Source of the DNA: Gymnopilus junonius
Lineage: Eukaryota > Basidiomycota > Agaricomycetes > Agaricales > Galerinaceae
Length of the DNA: 64,000 bases
Direction of reading: 5' to 3'
Assembly (NCBI GenBank): GCA_015501075.1
Contig: JADNYJ010000015.1
Coordinates: forward strand, 354,159-418,158
Below, in pieces: positions 1 through 11,152 of this stretch (positions within the stretch are counted from its first letter, which is position 1; each line of letters begins with the position of its first letter). The position numbers were made by a program, and so were the translations under genes. The notes beneath the pieces are model-generated. The model did no database searches and was not told the DNA's origin. It worked only from the letters and a program-made list of their open reading frames with translations.

Positions 1-57
1 TCAGCCATTCGAATTGGTTTAGGAAACCCCAGTGTTAACAACTTCATTCTCAATCGA

Positions 58-494
58 ATGTTTCTAAATAAGACAATTTATTCTACGTTTCCTGCGACAA
101 AGTATAATTCCGATGCGGCATCTCGAAATTCAACTATGTATGCCATATACAATCATCCAGATGCACTGACCACGGTTACTGGACTTTCTCAGATCCAACT
201 TGTCTATGCTTGTCGATTTCAGCAGCGTAAATATATAGGGCCGCTGATTGTCTCTGTAATGGTCGCAACTGTGAGCATGTTCTCTAGTGGATGGGCACTT
301 TACATCTTGATTGCCACAGAGCTTGCTAAGCGAGAAGCTACTTCGGGTATGTCTTTTTTTTTTCCTTTTTCTAAACGCAGTATGTATATTCATATCCGCG
401 CAGCCAATAAATGCGATGGACATTGCTTCAGACATAAGTAGGAAGGTCGCGGAAACAAGTTGGTTCGACGCTTACGATGCATATGGTATACACT
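58..494 (+). CDS. Fragment of a possible multi-span membrane protein
   Basis: I do not recognise this gene with confidence. An open frame from an ATG at 58 encodes a hydrophobic stretch around residues 60-90 that would form one or two membrane spans. The frame meets a convincing small intron at about 347-381: GTATGT donor, long T-rich tract, CTAAAC branch-like motif and CAG acceptor. After splicing the frame runs about 40 more codons and stops near 494. The upstream part probably lies outside the window. The pattern of a short loop, a hydrophobic segment and a polar tail loosely resembles the seven-span DUF6534-type proteins common in mushroom genomes, but no diagnostic motif settles it. Confidence 0.25.
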
Positions 495-667
495 AAACGA
501 ACTATTCACTGCCAGATCGGCTAAAGAAACACATCTACGAGCCTGTTCTATGATAAAACCATACTTCATTATCAGATATCATTATGCGATGCTACGAATT
601 ACAAATAAGGGAAAATATAATACAAAGCGTTGCAGTTATTAACTTCAAGTTTCCAATCCGCAACAAT

Positions 668-3600
668 TTATGCTTCCTTCTCGATTCCAATTTCTCGATC
701 ATGGTGTGTGACGAGGCCCTTAGCCTTTTCACCCAGTTCCTCTACACGATTTTCTGCACTTCGAATAATCCAAGCCATATTGCGCGCAGCTTTCCATTGC
801 ATAAGTCCGCGGTGTCGTCTATGGAGTTCCCCGGTCCTCTTCCTGAAGTTCTTGATCGTGCCTACGACCCCGGACGGACCCTCATCTTTGTCTGAACCCT
901 CTTGGTTAACCCCATGTTCTTTATCACTATCACTCGAAGAGGAAGAAGAGTCACCACCAGCATAACCCTCGTCATTGAGGAGCTCCTCGCTGGCATCTTG
1001 TTCGCCTTCTGCACAGTCAAGAGCTTCCATGACACCTGCCATATTCTTATCGTGATCTGCCATGTCGTGGTGGTAGCCACTTAGTCCAGGCCACAAGCGT
1101 ACTTTCAACTCCAATGTGCCGACGCGTTCGCCGATATCCACTGAAGCATTAACCTGCGCCTGTGAAAGAACCGAGCCCTCATTTCGGCGTACAGGTAAGG
1201 ATAACGTGATCTCCTCGCCGTCAGGGATGTCCTTCAGCCAAAGAGTACTGAAAGCGGGAGTCAAGTCTGGGCCGACGACACGCCTGCGTAAGAGAATGAG
1301 CAAACATGTCGCGTATCGTTTCTTGATGGGTAGTCTCATCAGTTTCTGGTGCTTCGGAACCCAAACACGTTTGTGAGGGGCTTTTTCATCTTGGCCGTCT
1401 GGTATCATTTTGCCTTTCCCGTATGGGACCTTAAAGACGAGTCTGCAATGGTCATACTCTGAGGGAAGATCCGACGACGGTGTGACATAGGATGAAATTT
1501 CGAGCGTCCCAACGTCCCAACCGCGCAGACGTTTCGGGAGTTTGAGCTGAACACTCCTGAACGTCAGGGAGAGGCGCATGCGGCCATAACCAATTCCACC
1601 GACGAGAGGAAGAGATTCAGTAAAATGTGAACGGAATTTCAAGATTTGGGGTAATGGGAGAATGAGAACACCTATGACCGGGTCGGATTCGTGGATCCTA
1701 CTGTCCCTAACTGCAATCATAACATCAGTGGTGGTCCAGTCCCGTATAAATTTTTCGGTGCCCGCGTTATACTATGTTATGCAGTCAACATCAGCCAGGA
1801 ATTGAAAACGAACTGGACGTCACTTACGAAAGGGTTATTGCTCTTCATCTTCGTCCTAGTCTTATACACCCGTTGATGATTGATGATAATTGTACAATAG
1901 GCACTAGGCAGATCGTCCTCTTCCGCCTCATCCCCCGCGTCGTCTTTCACACCGCTCTGGCGTATCTTCTGAATTTCCAAACCAGTGACCTGCTCAATCT
2001 GGATGGACAGGATCCCACTGGGCCATTCAGCTATGGGGCTTGTCCCTGCGACGATCTCTTCAGTTCTTTCCCTCGTGTCTTCTTTCTTCTGTCTTTCTAC
2101 TTGGTCCGCCTCTGCCTCTTCGGTGCGTTCTCGAGCTTTGGCCTCTCGGAGTTTGTCTTCTGCCTCCTTGGAGATCTTAGTGCGGATTTCTTCCGCATTC
2201 TGGCTTTTGTTGGCTAGGTGCTGCTCGAAGGTGGTCTTCGCAAAGAAGCCATATTCGTATTGTAGGGTCCCCGGCCAATCTTTGCCCTTTTCGTCTACTA
2301 GGCTAGCGGTTCGAACAGACATACAATTTCGCGACTCTTTGCTGGTCATGATCTCTTGGAGGTCCACTTCGACGTTGCCGAGGAGGTCGTCTGCTGTGAT
2401 TCGATCTAGGGAACGGAGAGAATATTCAATTCATTTCGTTTTAGCGTTCTCCGAATAAACTTCAGCTCACCAGCATCCCAGAGTTGCAGCCGAAGCCTTT
2501 CTTGTGCATTGACTTCTGTAGGGCCTACAAGCAGTGCTCCAGTCTCTTCCCAAATCGGCTCTCCAACAGGAATTATCCTAAACATAAAAACATTCAGTCT
2601 GTCCCCCAAAAAAGCAGATCCGTGATGGTTTATCTACCTTGTAGACCAAAGAGGTTTACTCCACTTCCCCCACCCAACTGTTACATATGCATCACCCTTT
2701 CTCGGATCCTTCGCCTTCGCCTTGATTATATCAGGCCCGTCTCCATTTCTAAACCCTTCGGCCTTCCGTAGAGTAATGATGATCACACCAAACGAGTCTG
2801 TATCCATCTTCTCGCGACCCATTAACATTGTCTTCAAATCCAACGTCAAGCTTCTAGGCGCGACGTACTCCTGCATGGCTGCGTCGATACTCCTTTGGAT
2901 CCACCCTGATAAGCCAGGGACGTCCATCACGTTAAGGAAGCCTTTAGCCAACGGTGTACATTTCAAGTCGACCTTCGGCAGCCCAAGAAAGGTGAGCACC
3001 ATAGTGGATAAAAAGGGCGGGTTAGGCGTCAACTGGAACCGCACTCGGAGAGTAGCCAGAAACCCCGTCACGTCGACCCATACAGGAAACTTCATGCTCC
3101 CCGCGACCCAAAACTCCATCAATAAATGGATATTTGTCGAGCGGTCCTTGAACCTTCCCCTCGCGATCTCCTTGGCGCGATACGCCAGCGCCACCTCGAC
3201 ATGCGCAAAATCTCCCTCCTCTTTCATATCTTGCGTCGCGGCTCCCGAGTCGAGCCACCGCACGCCGAGCAAGCGCGTCGCTTCTGCACCTTGTCCGATG
3301 TCGGCGACGCGGACGCCGTGCACGAGTTTCGGGAGGGTGGATTGCATGGTGTCCTCGAGCATGTCGGCGAGTGGGGTGAAGAGCGCTGGGTTAACGATTG
3401 GCCAGAGGGAATTGAGGAGGGCGTTTAGCCAAGCTGCAGATTCGACTTGCTCTGGGTGGTCTTGGTGGTCGGTACCTCGAGCGGAGGGTTGTTTGTGCTC
3501 TGATGACGCATTATGCTGCTTTAAGTTTAGATACACTTTGAGTATTTATGACAGACGGTGATTTGGAGAGAGGGACTTACATGATCGTCGTGACTTTGAT

Positions 3601-4087
3601 CTTCGTTCGAGGGGAGAATACCAGCTCGTCCATGGACATCGAGTACGATAGCAGCAACTCCTGCACCTATCCCCAGCAAAATGCAAAAGAACGGCGCCAA
3701 AAAGACCCCCGTCCAACCCCCAAAGAGCCTTGAAAAGAAAAACATTCCCAAGGCACCTAAACTTGCCGCACCCGCAACCACAAAGCTCATCCTACCTCGC
3801 GCCTTGCGCAGTTCCCCTAAAGGATTAGCCCACCACTCGCCGTACTCCGTCTGCTTCAGGATATTGTCCATGCTGCGCCGCCCCTCGGCGTCTTTCGTGT
3901 CTTGCTCGCCCGCATTGTGTTTACGCTTTTGCTGTGAGGTCGAAGCGAGTGGTTGGGGAGTAACCTGTGAGAGTTCGGTAGAGGAGACGTTGTGGATTGT
4001 AAGTGAGGAATGGGTGATGGGGTCCGTGATGACCCGCTCGTTGTCCTTCCCGCCTTCACTGAGGCCTGGTTCGTTGGGCTCCGACAT
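668..4087 (-). CDS. SMP/C2-domain lipid-transfer membrane protein (tricalbin/Mug190-like)
   Basis: The gene starts at an ATG at 4085-4087 and stops at 668. The first exon encodes a polar head of about 100 residues and then a hydrophobic hairpin of two close spans, as in ER-anchored tricalbins. An intron begins at 3580 with GTAAGT. The next exon carries an SMP-like module (around W-L-N-A-L-L-N-S-L-W-P) and then C2 domains with the usual D-A-Y-V-T-V edge strand. A charged coiled coil separates the C2 units, and the C-terminus has an acidic Ser/Asp tract. Proteins of this type tether the ER to the plasma membrane and move lipids between bilayers. Domain order and overall size match the fungal family sometimes named after S. 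pombe mug190. The family call is firm; the orthologue name is inference. Confidence 0.8.
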
Positions 4088-4483
4088 GGGTTTGTCGAGT
4101 AGATGATCAAACAGAGGACATTAGACTGGTATATGGAAAAGTTAATAGGTAGAAATCGGACTAGTTTATAACTTACTTTAGATCAGACATGCGAGTGGGT
4201 TTTGACGTCAGTTCTAGATCCCCAACTCCAGGGTTTTAACATTTATCCCCACCCCACCGTCGAGGAATGTCATACTAAGTCTCCACAATTGCTACGAAAT
4301 GGAGATTTGACCCGCTCGTTAACATGGAGTGGCTCGTAGAAGGAATAGAATCGGAGTAAGTAGAAGAAAGTTGGACATCGACATGGCTAAAAATAGATCC
4401 TCATTAGATGCTCGCGAAAACATTCTCTTAGCAGTGAAATACAACATGGAATAGTATGTATAAATCCATCCAATAAACATAAT
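4088..4483. other. Intergenic stretch between two minus-strand genes
   Basis: About 400 bases between the start of the SMP/C2 gene and the stop of the DUF1295 gene. It should hold the promoter of the former and the 3' end of the latter. I see no coding frame, RNA gene or strong repeat in it. Confidence 0.5.
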
Positions 4484-5740
4484 TTAATCCTCTTTTTGGT
4501 GAGCAGCGCCCCAAACCAACCTCTTGATAGTCCTCTTTTCGGGCCTCGCAATGACATGAATAGCCACAGTTTTTACGATCGTCTCCACAGGTGTGAACAT
4601 GCCGACTCTCCTCTGATAGGCAGTATACGCCTCCGTGTATTTTGAGCTTGAAATAGCCTCGGTGAAGACAGTAGAGGAGTAGATGAGGAGGGAGAGCGCG
4701 ATAGGTGGGGCTAGATATACAAGAGCAGGAGCTAGGGCAGCAGGTTCTTGGCGAATAGCAGCAAGGGAAGGGAGGTGGGGAGGAGAAGGCGCCAGGAGGG
4801 GAATGAGGGTGATTACCCACTGCGAACGAGTCAGTATAGAAATAATAAGGAAAAAAATTAACTTGCCCAAAATGCCTGCTCGCATGCAGCATTAGGATGT
4901 CTTGAATATCTCCACAATCCACGAGTGACAAATCCCCTCTTGGCATCATTGGGTGTCCACTCCAACCTCGCAAAAGTCCAATGCTCCGCCGGGTCATACG
5001 ACTTGGTAACTTCCGTAAGCTTTTCTTTCGCCAAATGCGCGTGCTTGTAGGCATGAAATGCCCATTGCTGGTTGTCAGCTGTGAATTCAAACACGAGGAT
5101 CGTGAGAGCGACCGCAGCAAGAACGTAATCTGAGGTTGCTAGGGGTGTGTGGGGTTGGAGAACTGAGGCGACGTATGCGGGTAGGCCGAGAAGGAGGAGA
5201 AGGACGTTTTGAGTGAGGGCGATGAACGTGAGGTTGGTGATTTGGAACAGGATGGGGTGGATTTGTTGGCGAAGGACGTGCCAACGGTAATCTTCATCCT
5301 TGCTGGATAACTTGTTAGAAGAAACGAAATCACTAAGTGCGAATGTGCGTACAGACTGAAGAGACCACGTCGGTAAGTGTTGTAGCTCAATCTGTGTCGA
5401 GAGCGCTTTGGGTATTGCTCGAAAAGGAGTAGTGTAATGCTGACCTGCACATCCATATAAAAATGACACCAAACATCAAGAGAGCCCTTGGACTGAAATC
5501 CTTGACAATGGAGTATCCCAGGTCCTTCGGTGCATACGGCACCAATGGGTAGGACTGCTCGTTTGGCAAGAGAGGCAGGAAAGCGTAGTAGGCGGTGTAT
5601 ATGGTCGGCAGGAATGTCCAGAGACGGTCAACCTGGGAGACATTGGCAGTAATAATGGAAAGGACCCATGCAGCAATTGAAGTGAAGACACAGAACTGGG
5701 CAGGCCAGTCAAGGAACGGTGGAAGATTGAACAAGGACAT
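4484..5740 (-). CDS. DUF1295 / steroid 5-alpha-reductase-like membrane protein
   Basis: A multi-span membrane protein with several hydrophobic helices. Its C-terminal half has the family's conserved [19 protein letters not shown] and P-F/Y-x-E patterns, read as a DUF1295 domain related to sterol reductases (ERG4/ERG24, steroid 5-alpha reductase). The R-Y-S-R-H-P-N block is the part that binds NADPH in the wider family. I chose the ATG at 5738-5740 because the predicted first helix follows directly; the open frame extends further upstream but into the short divergent promoter. At least three introns are needed, for example around 5450, 5310 and 4860. The substrate cannot be told from sequence. 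The ER membrane is the likely location. Confidence 0.8.
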
Positions 5741-5846
5741 GGCGACTGCAGTGTCTCGCTCACATTTCAGGTTTAAATGTCTTTTCCCACGATCTGAAAT
5801 AGCCACTGTGCTTGCTGAGGTAATCGGGCTTCTCCAAACAGCGCCC
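5741..5846. promoter_or_regulatory. Compact divergent promoter between the DUF1295 gene and SDE2
   Basis: Only about 106 bases separate the start codons of the two diverging genes, so both 5' untranslated regions and any shared regulatory sites must fit here or overlap the coding ends. No TATA-like box stands out. Shared control of the pair is inference. Confidence 0.5.
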
Positions 5847-6726
5847 ATGATGAGCACCAGTGTCCTCGTTCAAGCCTTTGCACCCTTCCCTACTCTTTCT
5901 CTCTCAGTATTGCCAAATGCAGCGGTATCTGACCTCATTCCATTGCTTCACGACAGATACCCTTCTTTCCCGCTTTCCCTGTCCTCATCACTTGCCTTCT
6001 CGACTCACTCTGGCCATGTTCCTCCTGCTCAGGCCCTCATCTCAGACCTCAGACCAGTTGATGCTCCAAATGCACTCGTCACCCTTCGATTGACCCCGAG
6101 GGTCCTCGGTGGTAAGGGTGGTTTCGGTAGTCAGTTGAGGGCTGCCGGTGGCCGCATGAGTAGCCAGAAGACAAGCAACAACGACTCGTGTCGTGATCTT
6201 AACGGCAGACGGTTGAGCACCATTAAGGAGGCGAAGAAGTGCGTTGTTTAATATTCCTTTGTCCCTTCTTACTCACAGTCTCCTTAGGCTTGCTGATTAC
6301 ATCGAAAGCGAACCTGCCCGCTTAGCAGCCAAAGCCGAGGCCCAAAAGCAAAAGCTTGTAAACCTCGAACGCAAACTCGGAATCGACACATCTTCATCCA
6401 GCAAGTCCTCAGATCCAAATGCGTCTCCTGACGTTCTTGCAGGCAAGAAGCACCGTTTCGACGATACCGAATACCTCGAGAAGAGCCATGAGCTCAAAGA
6501 AGGCGTCAAGAACGCTGTATCGGCTGCCCTTCTAAAGAAGAAGAAGAAAGCCAAGCTTTCTCATTCCCCAGATGAGGGTTCCTCGAAAGCTTCCGACCCG
6601 AACAAGGAAGAAGAGAAAGAGAAGAGTACTGTTGACAAGAATGCTGCTGCTGTCAAGGCTGCGCTGGAAAGTGCACGGCCTGCCCATCCAACGCCTGCGG
6701 TGGTATTGGAAGCTGTTGGCGCATAA
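5847..6726 (+). CDS. SDE2: Splicing regulator / telomere maintenance protein Sde2
   Basis: The N-terminus (about 85 residues) is the ubiquitin-like fold of Sde2. It ends in the GGKGG processing site ([11 protein letters not shown]), where deubiquitinating enzymes release the active C-terminal fragment that begins with Lys. The next block, C-R-D-L-N-G-R-R-L, is the family's most conserved stretch. One intron, 6239-6287 (GTGCGT..TTAG), rejoins K-K to L-A-D-Y in frame. The second exon is lysine- and glutamate-rich and ends at TAA 6724-6726. In fission yeast the processed protein joins the spliceosome and helps excise selected introns. Two ATGs sit in tandem at 5847 and 5850, and either could start the protein. 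Confidence 0.92.
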
Positions 6727-7155
6727 TCCAAGATTTCCTTTGTACTTTATTGTAATATGTATAATCTTGTTCTTCTTTGATATTTAGATTTATCAGGATA
6801 AGAGCAAGCACAACATTCTATGGCAAGTACCTTTTGATCTCGACGTTACATAGAAAAAAGGGTGTACACCTTTACATAGAGTTTATCCTCGTCCTCTTCA
6901 ACTATCAGTGTTTCCGCCCACAACGCTGTAGTTGACGACTCCGGCGAATGTATCGCCACCCTGTGTCGGGTCTACAAGGGAGCACAACTGAAGGTACATC
7001 CGAGTCAGCGGTCCTCGACTGTCAGGCGTCAAATGTGATTGGGTAGGAACAGATGTTTATGGTAAATCCGAAGGACCGAAAAATGGCGATCAGATTTACA
7101 ATTTCTCCAACTCAAGACCCCAACACCCTCCTGATACCCAGCGTATCGAACAACG
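6727..7155. other. Intergenic, SDE2 3' end to homoaconitase promoter
   Basis: About 430 bases between two plus-strand genes. It should contain the SDE2 polyadenylation region and the promoter and 5' leader of the homoaconitase gene. I see no coding frame or repeat of note. Confidence 0.5.
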
Positions 7156-9424
7156 ATGCGGCCACCCTCCTCCTGGGTCCGCCAGTACAGTCGATATACC
7201 TCACTGAGGTTTCTGGCGACGATAGCCAATAACCAGTCAGCTGTGCCTCAGACGATTATAGAAAAGGTTGTTCAAAAATATGCAGTCGGTCTACCGGAAG
7301 GCAAAGTGGTCAAAGCTGGCGACTATGTCATGATTCGTCCCGAGCATGTCATGACACACGATAATACAGGGCCTGTAGTATCAAAGTACGTCGCTAGACT
7401 TCTTATTTATGTGAATCCTTATTGATTTCTATTGGTAAAGGTTTAAATCGATAGGGGCAACACGGATACACGACCCCTCGCAGCCCGTCTTCACCCTCGA
7501 CCACGATGTTCAGAATAAATCTCCAAAGAACCTCTCTAAATATTCCATGATCGAGCAGTTTGCCCGTACCCACGGCGTCGACTTCTACCCAGCCGGTCGA
7601 GGCATCGGACACCAAGTCCTCGTTGAAGAAGGTTATGCTTTCCCTTACACGCTTACAGTCGCAAGCGACAGCCACAGTAACATGTACGGTGGTGTCGGTT
7701 GTGTCGGTACACCTATAGTCCGGACGGATGCTGCTGCGTTATGGGCGACGGGCAAGACTTGGTGGCAGGTTCCTCGTATGGTCAAGGTCGAGCTCAAGGG
7801 CCGTCTTGCGCCTGGTGTAACTGGTAAAGACGTGATCGTCGCGTTGTGTGGATCATTCAACAAGGACGAAGTGCTCAATGGCGCAATAGAGTTCACTGGC
7901 GAAGGCGTCAGCGCTCTTGGCGTGGACGATCGGTTGACAATTGCTAATATGACAACGGAGTGGGGCGCGTTGGCAGGTGTATTCCCCGTTGACGAGACTC
8001 TACTAAAGTGGTACGACGTGGTGCTGAAGAAATTGGAACTAAGAACGTTTGCCTCTTCTCCTGGTATCCCCCCTCCACCTGCTCATCCGAGAATAAACAA
8101 GGAAAGATTGCAAGCGCTTAGGACGAACAAATTATCCTCGGATCCTGGTGCTGAATACTCCTCTCATCTTGTGTTCGACCTCTCTACTCTCGTACCGCAC
8201 GTCTCTGGCCCCAATAGCGTCAAGGTTTCCACTCCCTTACCCGTGTTAGAGGAAAAGCACATCCCGATTCAAAAGGCATACCTCGTCAGCTGTACCAACT
8301 CGCGCGTGTCAGATATCGCTGCTGCAGCTGCAGTTGTAAAGGGTCATAAGATCGCTCCCGGAGTCGAATTCTACATCGCCGCTGCGAGCTCTGCTGTCCA
8401 GCAAGAGTCGGAAGCGAAAGGTGACTGGGAAACACTTGTTCTCGCAGGTGCCAAACCTCTGCCTGCTGGGTGTGGACCCTGCATTGGATTGGGTACCGGC
8501 TTATTGGAGGAAGGTCAGACGGGTATTAGTGCTACTAACAGGAATTATAAAGGACGCATGGGACATCCTAATGCTCAGGCATACCTTGCTAGTCCCGCTG
8601 TAGTAGCAGCAAGTGCGATTAAGGGATACATCTGTGGTCCGGATTCACTGGATCCCCAGGCCTTACCGCCAGTCCGTGCACCTACATTCTCCATTGAAGA
8701 AGAAGGCGCAAAGGCCTCGTCCTCTGCGGCTTCCACGGCCAAAGAGCCTCTCTTACCTGAATTCCCTGCGTTTTTCTATGGCCCTCTACTATTTGCCCCC
8801 CAAGACAACTTGAACACGGACGGTATTTACCCCGGAAAATACACCTACCAAGATGACATCACACTTGCGCGTCAAGCAGAGGTGGTCATGGAGAACTACG
8901 ATCCAAGCTTCGCGGCTCTCGTCTCCACCCTTGTCCAACAACGACAGAAGGCAGGACAGACCATCCCCCAAGCCGAAGCCACTAAAGAAGGCGTCGTCCT
9001 CGTATCAGGATACAACTTCGGCACAGGTTCCTCCCGCGAACAAGCAGCTACCGCTCTCAAAGCGGCTGGTGTACCCGTCGTCATTGCCGGTTCCTTCGGT
9101 GACATCTTCAAGCGCAATGCCATTAATAATGGGCTCGTATGCCTCGAATGCCCCGAGCTTGTCGCTGACCTTACCGAGGCCTATGCTAAAAATGGAAAGA
9201 GAGGCGCTGGGGGAAATGATGGAGAGCTGACAGTGGATAAGGGGTTACATGTGCGCGTGGGGATGGAGGACGGACAGGTCGTAGTAACGGGAGGTTTGCC
9301 TGGGGTGGAAAGTAAGAAGGTGTACAAAGTTAAACCTGTTGGTGCGAGTGTGCAGGAGTTGTGGTTGTGTGGCGGATTGGAGGGGTATATTCTGAAGGAA
9401 ATTAAAGGCCAGGCAACGGCTTAG
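7156..9424 (+). CDS. LYS4: Homoaconitate hydratase, mitochondrial
   Basis: The enzyme converts homocitrate to homoisocitrate through homoaconitate in the fungal alpha-aminoadipate route to lysine. The start at 7156 gives a basic, Ser/Arg-rich leader typical of mitochondrial import. One 55-nt intron (7386-7440, GTACGT..AAAG) splits the N-terminal domain and rejoins K-F-K-S-I-G in frame. The aconitase Fe-S ligands are visible as S-C-T-N-S-R and G-C-G-P-C-I-G, and A-S-D-S-H-S is the substrate-binding block. The C-terminal swivel domain carries [12 protein letters not shown]. At about 690 residues it has the usual length, and it is free of frame breaks, unlike several neighbours. Confidence 0.95.
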
Positions 9425-10269
9425 GCGTAGGCTTGTACAGAAAAAGTAAAAGTAGTCGCCATCTTTTCATTGGACCTAATTGCACATTATAAAAAAGGAC
9501 TTGGGATATTCCTAAAAACATGCCAATGTCTGCTTGTGAGTTCTTTCTCTTCTTTTTTGCGAACTTACAGCATCTTTTGCAGCTCAGGACTCATACATCT
9601 TGTGGTGGCCTTTGCCCAAAAAGGTAAAAATGGGATTCAGTGGTCATGATGATCCAAATACACTAACTTGGCAAAGCATCTCAACGTCGTTCTCTCAACA
9701 CGTCTCATCTATGCCTCATGCGTTCCAAACCAGTTTTCCAGATCTCCCTTTTGACCATTATGGCAAGGCGCGGCTCTACGCTGAGTTTCATAGTTGCCCC
9801 CGACGACGCCTCCTAGTACCGATCTTGAGACTCTCACACGATGGAATACCTTCCCCCGCGACATTCACAAAGCTATCCTAAGTGGAACTGAACATGCCAA
9901 TGTGTCTTCGGCACCTTTTTCTCTTGGCCAAATTTCAAAACAAGAAACGTCTCAAGCGAAGCTTCGCTCCGCGCCCACGCAAAATGCGAATTACTTGAAC
10001 GAGTCGAAGTGGTTTCGAATATGCTGGGTCTTAGAGAATTCCCTGGTGCAGGTAGCGGAGGATTTTCCATGGTTCAAGGGTCCTGAGCAGCCGCGCTCGA
10101 AATTGATTGTGCGTGTAGCGGTAAGAAGTTTGTTTTAAGGGTAATTTAACTACGCCTTGTCTAGGTTGAGTATAAAACTTGGCGGGAGGCCGACCTCCCC
10201 GCTGTGTTTGAAGGCAAGCATGATGATGCTCTAGGCTGACGGACCTTGGAAATTCTCCAGCAAACTTAT
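9425..10269. other. Intergenic / unassigned stretch upstream of the kinase-like relic
   Basis: Several short plus-strand frames (for example 9600-9881 and 9794-10138) lie here but match nothing I recognise and do not join cleanly. They may be the eroded N-terminal half of the kinase-like sequence that follows. No RNA gene or repeat is evident. Confidence 0.3.
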
Positions 10270-11027
10270 GATTTTTAATGACAACAGTTCGGTATCCTTA
10301 CCAACTGGACGCGCGCCTTGTTCCTGTGCCGCTCTGAAATGAGCAAGATTCTGGAGTACTGTCCACTCGAACTAGTAGGCGGATCAATCTCAAATCTCAA
10401 CGGTGAAAGCATGGGTCGAATGCTCTTGCTGACTGAGGATGACTGGTTCCATGCATCTCCCTCTCGAAACTCTGGGATCTCATCCACTGCAACGACAGAA
10501 AGGAGAAAAGCAGTTGCAATCGCTGAAAGCTATGACACGAACCCCATTAACGGTGAATACCAGTGTCTGCCTCTTGACTTGGGCCTCTGCCTCTTCGACC
10601 TGAGCTCTGGTCATATTGGTCGAATAGTAAAGGGACTCCTCCAGCAATCCGCCGAGGAAGGTGATCTCCTAGTTATGTACAAAATGGTGGATGTCTTGCG
10701 CGACCGCGATGCAGTGTTTATGCGGAAGATAAAGCCAGCGCATACGCGGCTCTGCGGAATCTTCAAGGCCAGGTGACTTATGGCTTCCGTAGTATCTGGG
10801 AGATTCTGCGTGTGCTTGTTCTGCCACCTGCTGGTCGTGCCATTGATGAAAACGGATGCATTGACCAGGAACTCCGCAACGAGATGAGGTTGATCCTCCA
10901 AAGCATTCACGACGCTGGGTATGTTCATGGCGACATTGCACGGTGTAACTTTTGTAGGACGGAAAGTGGTGGTATTTTATTGGTGAACCTGGGAGGTGTC
11001 GACGTGCTAAAGATACATCTGAGCTAG
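10270..11027 (+). pseudogene. Relic of a fungal-type protein kinase-like gene
   Basis: Joining frames by eye gives a stretch resembling the large kinase-like families of mushroom genomes: a region like the ATP-lysine lobe (A-Y-A-A-L-R-N-L-Q-G near 10740), then a catalytic-loop-like Y-V-H-G-D-I-A-R-C-N-F near 10920. The site where a D-F/L-G metal-binding triad should stand reads N-L-G. Frames change between 10318-10776 and 10773-11027 in a way no good intron explains, and no clear start codon or full N-lobe is present. The catalytic Asp survives but the second metal-binding Asp does not. I call it a decayed copy; a poorly sequenced or atypically spliced pseudokinase is the alternative. Confidence 0.45.
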
Positions 11028-11152
11028 ATCAGGAGATGAATGAAGTAGATCATTTGTAGGTTACAGTCATAGAGATAGGTGCCTGCATTCCAGTCGCATA
11101 CATAGGACATAATAACGTAAAGAGATCATTGAGGTAGGAGTACAATTCATTT

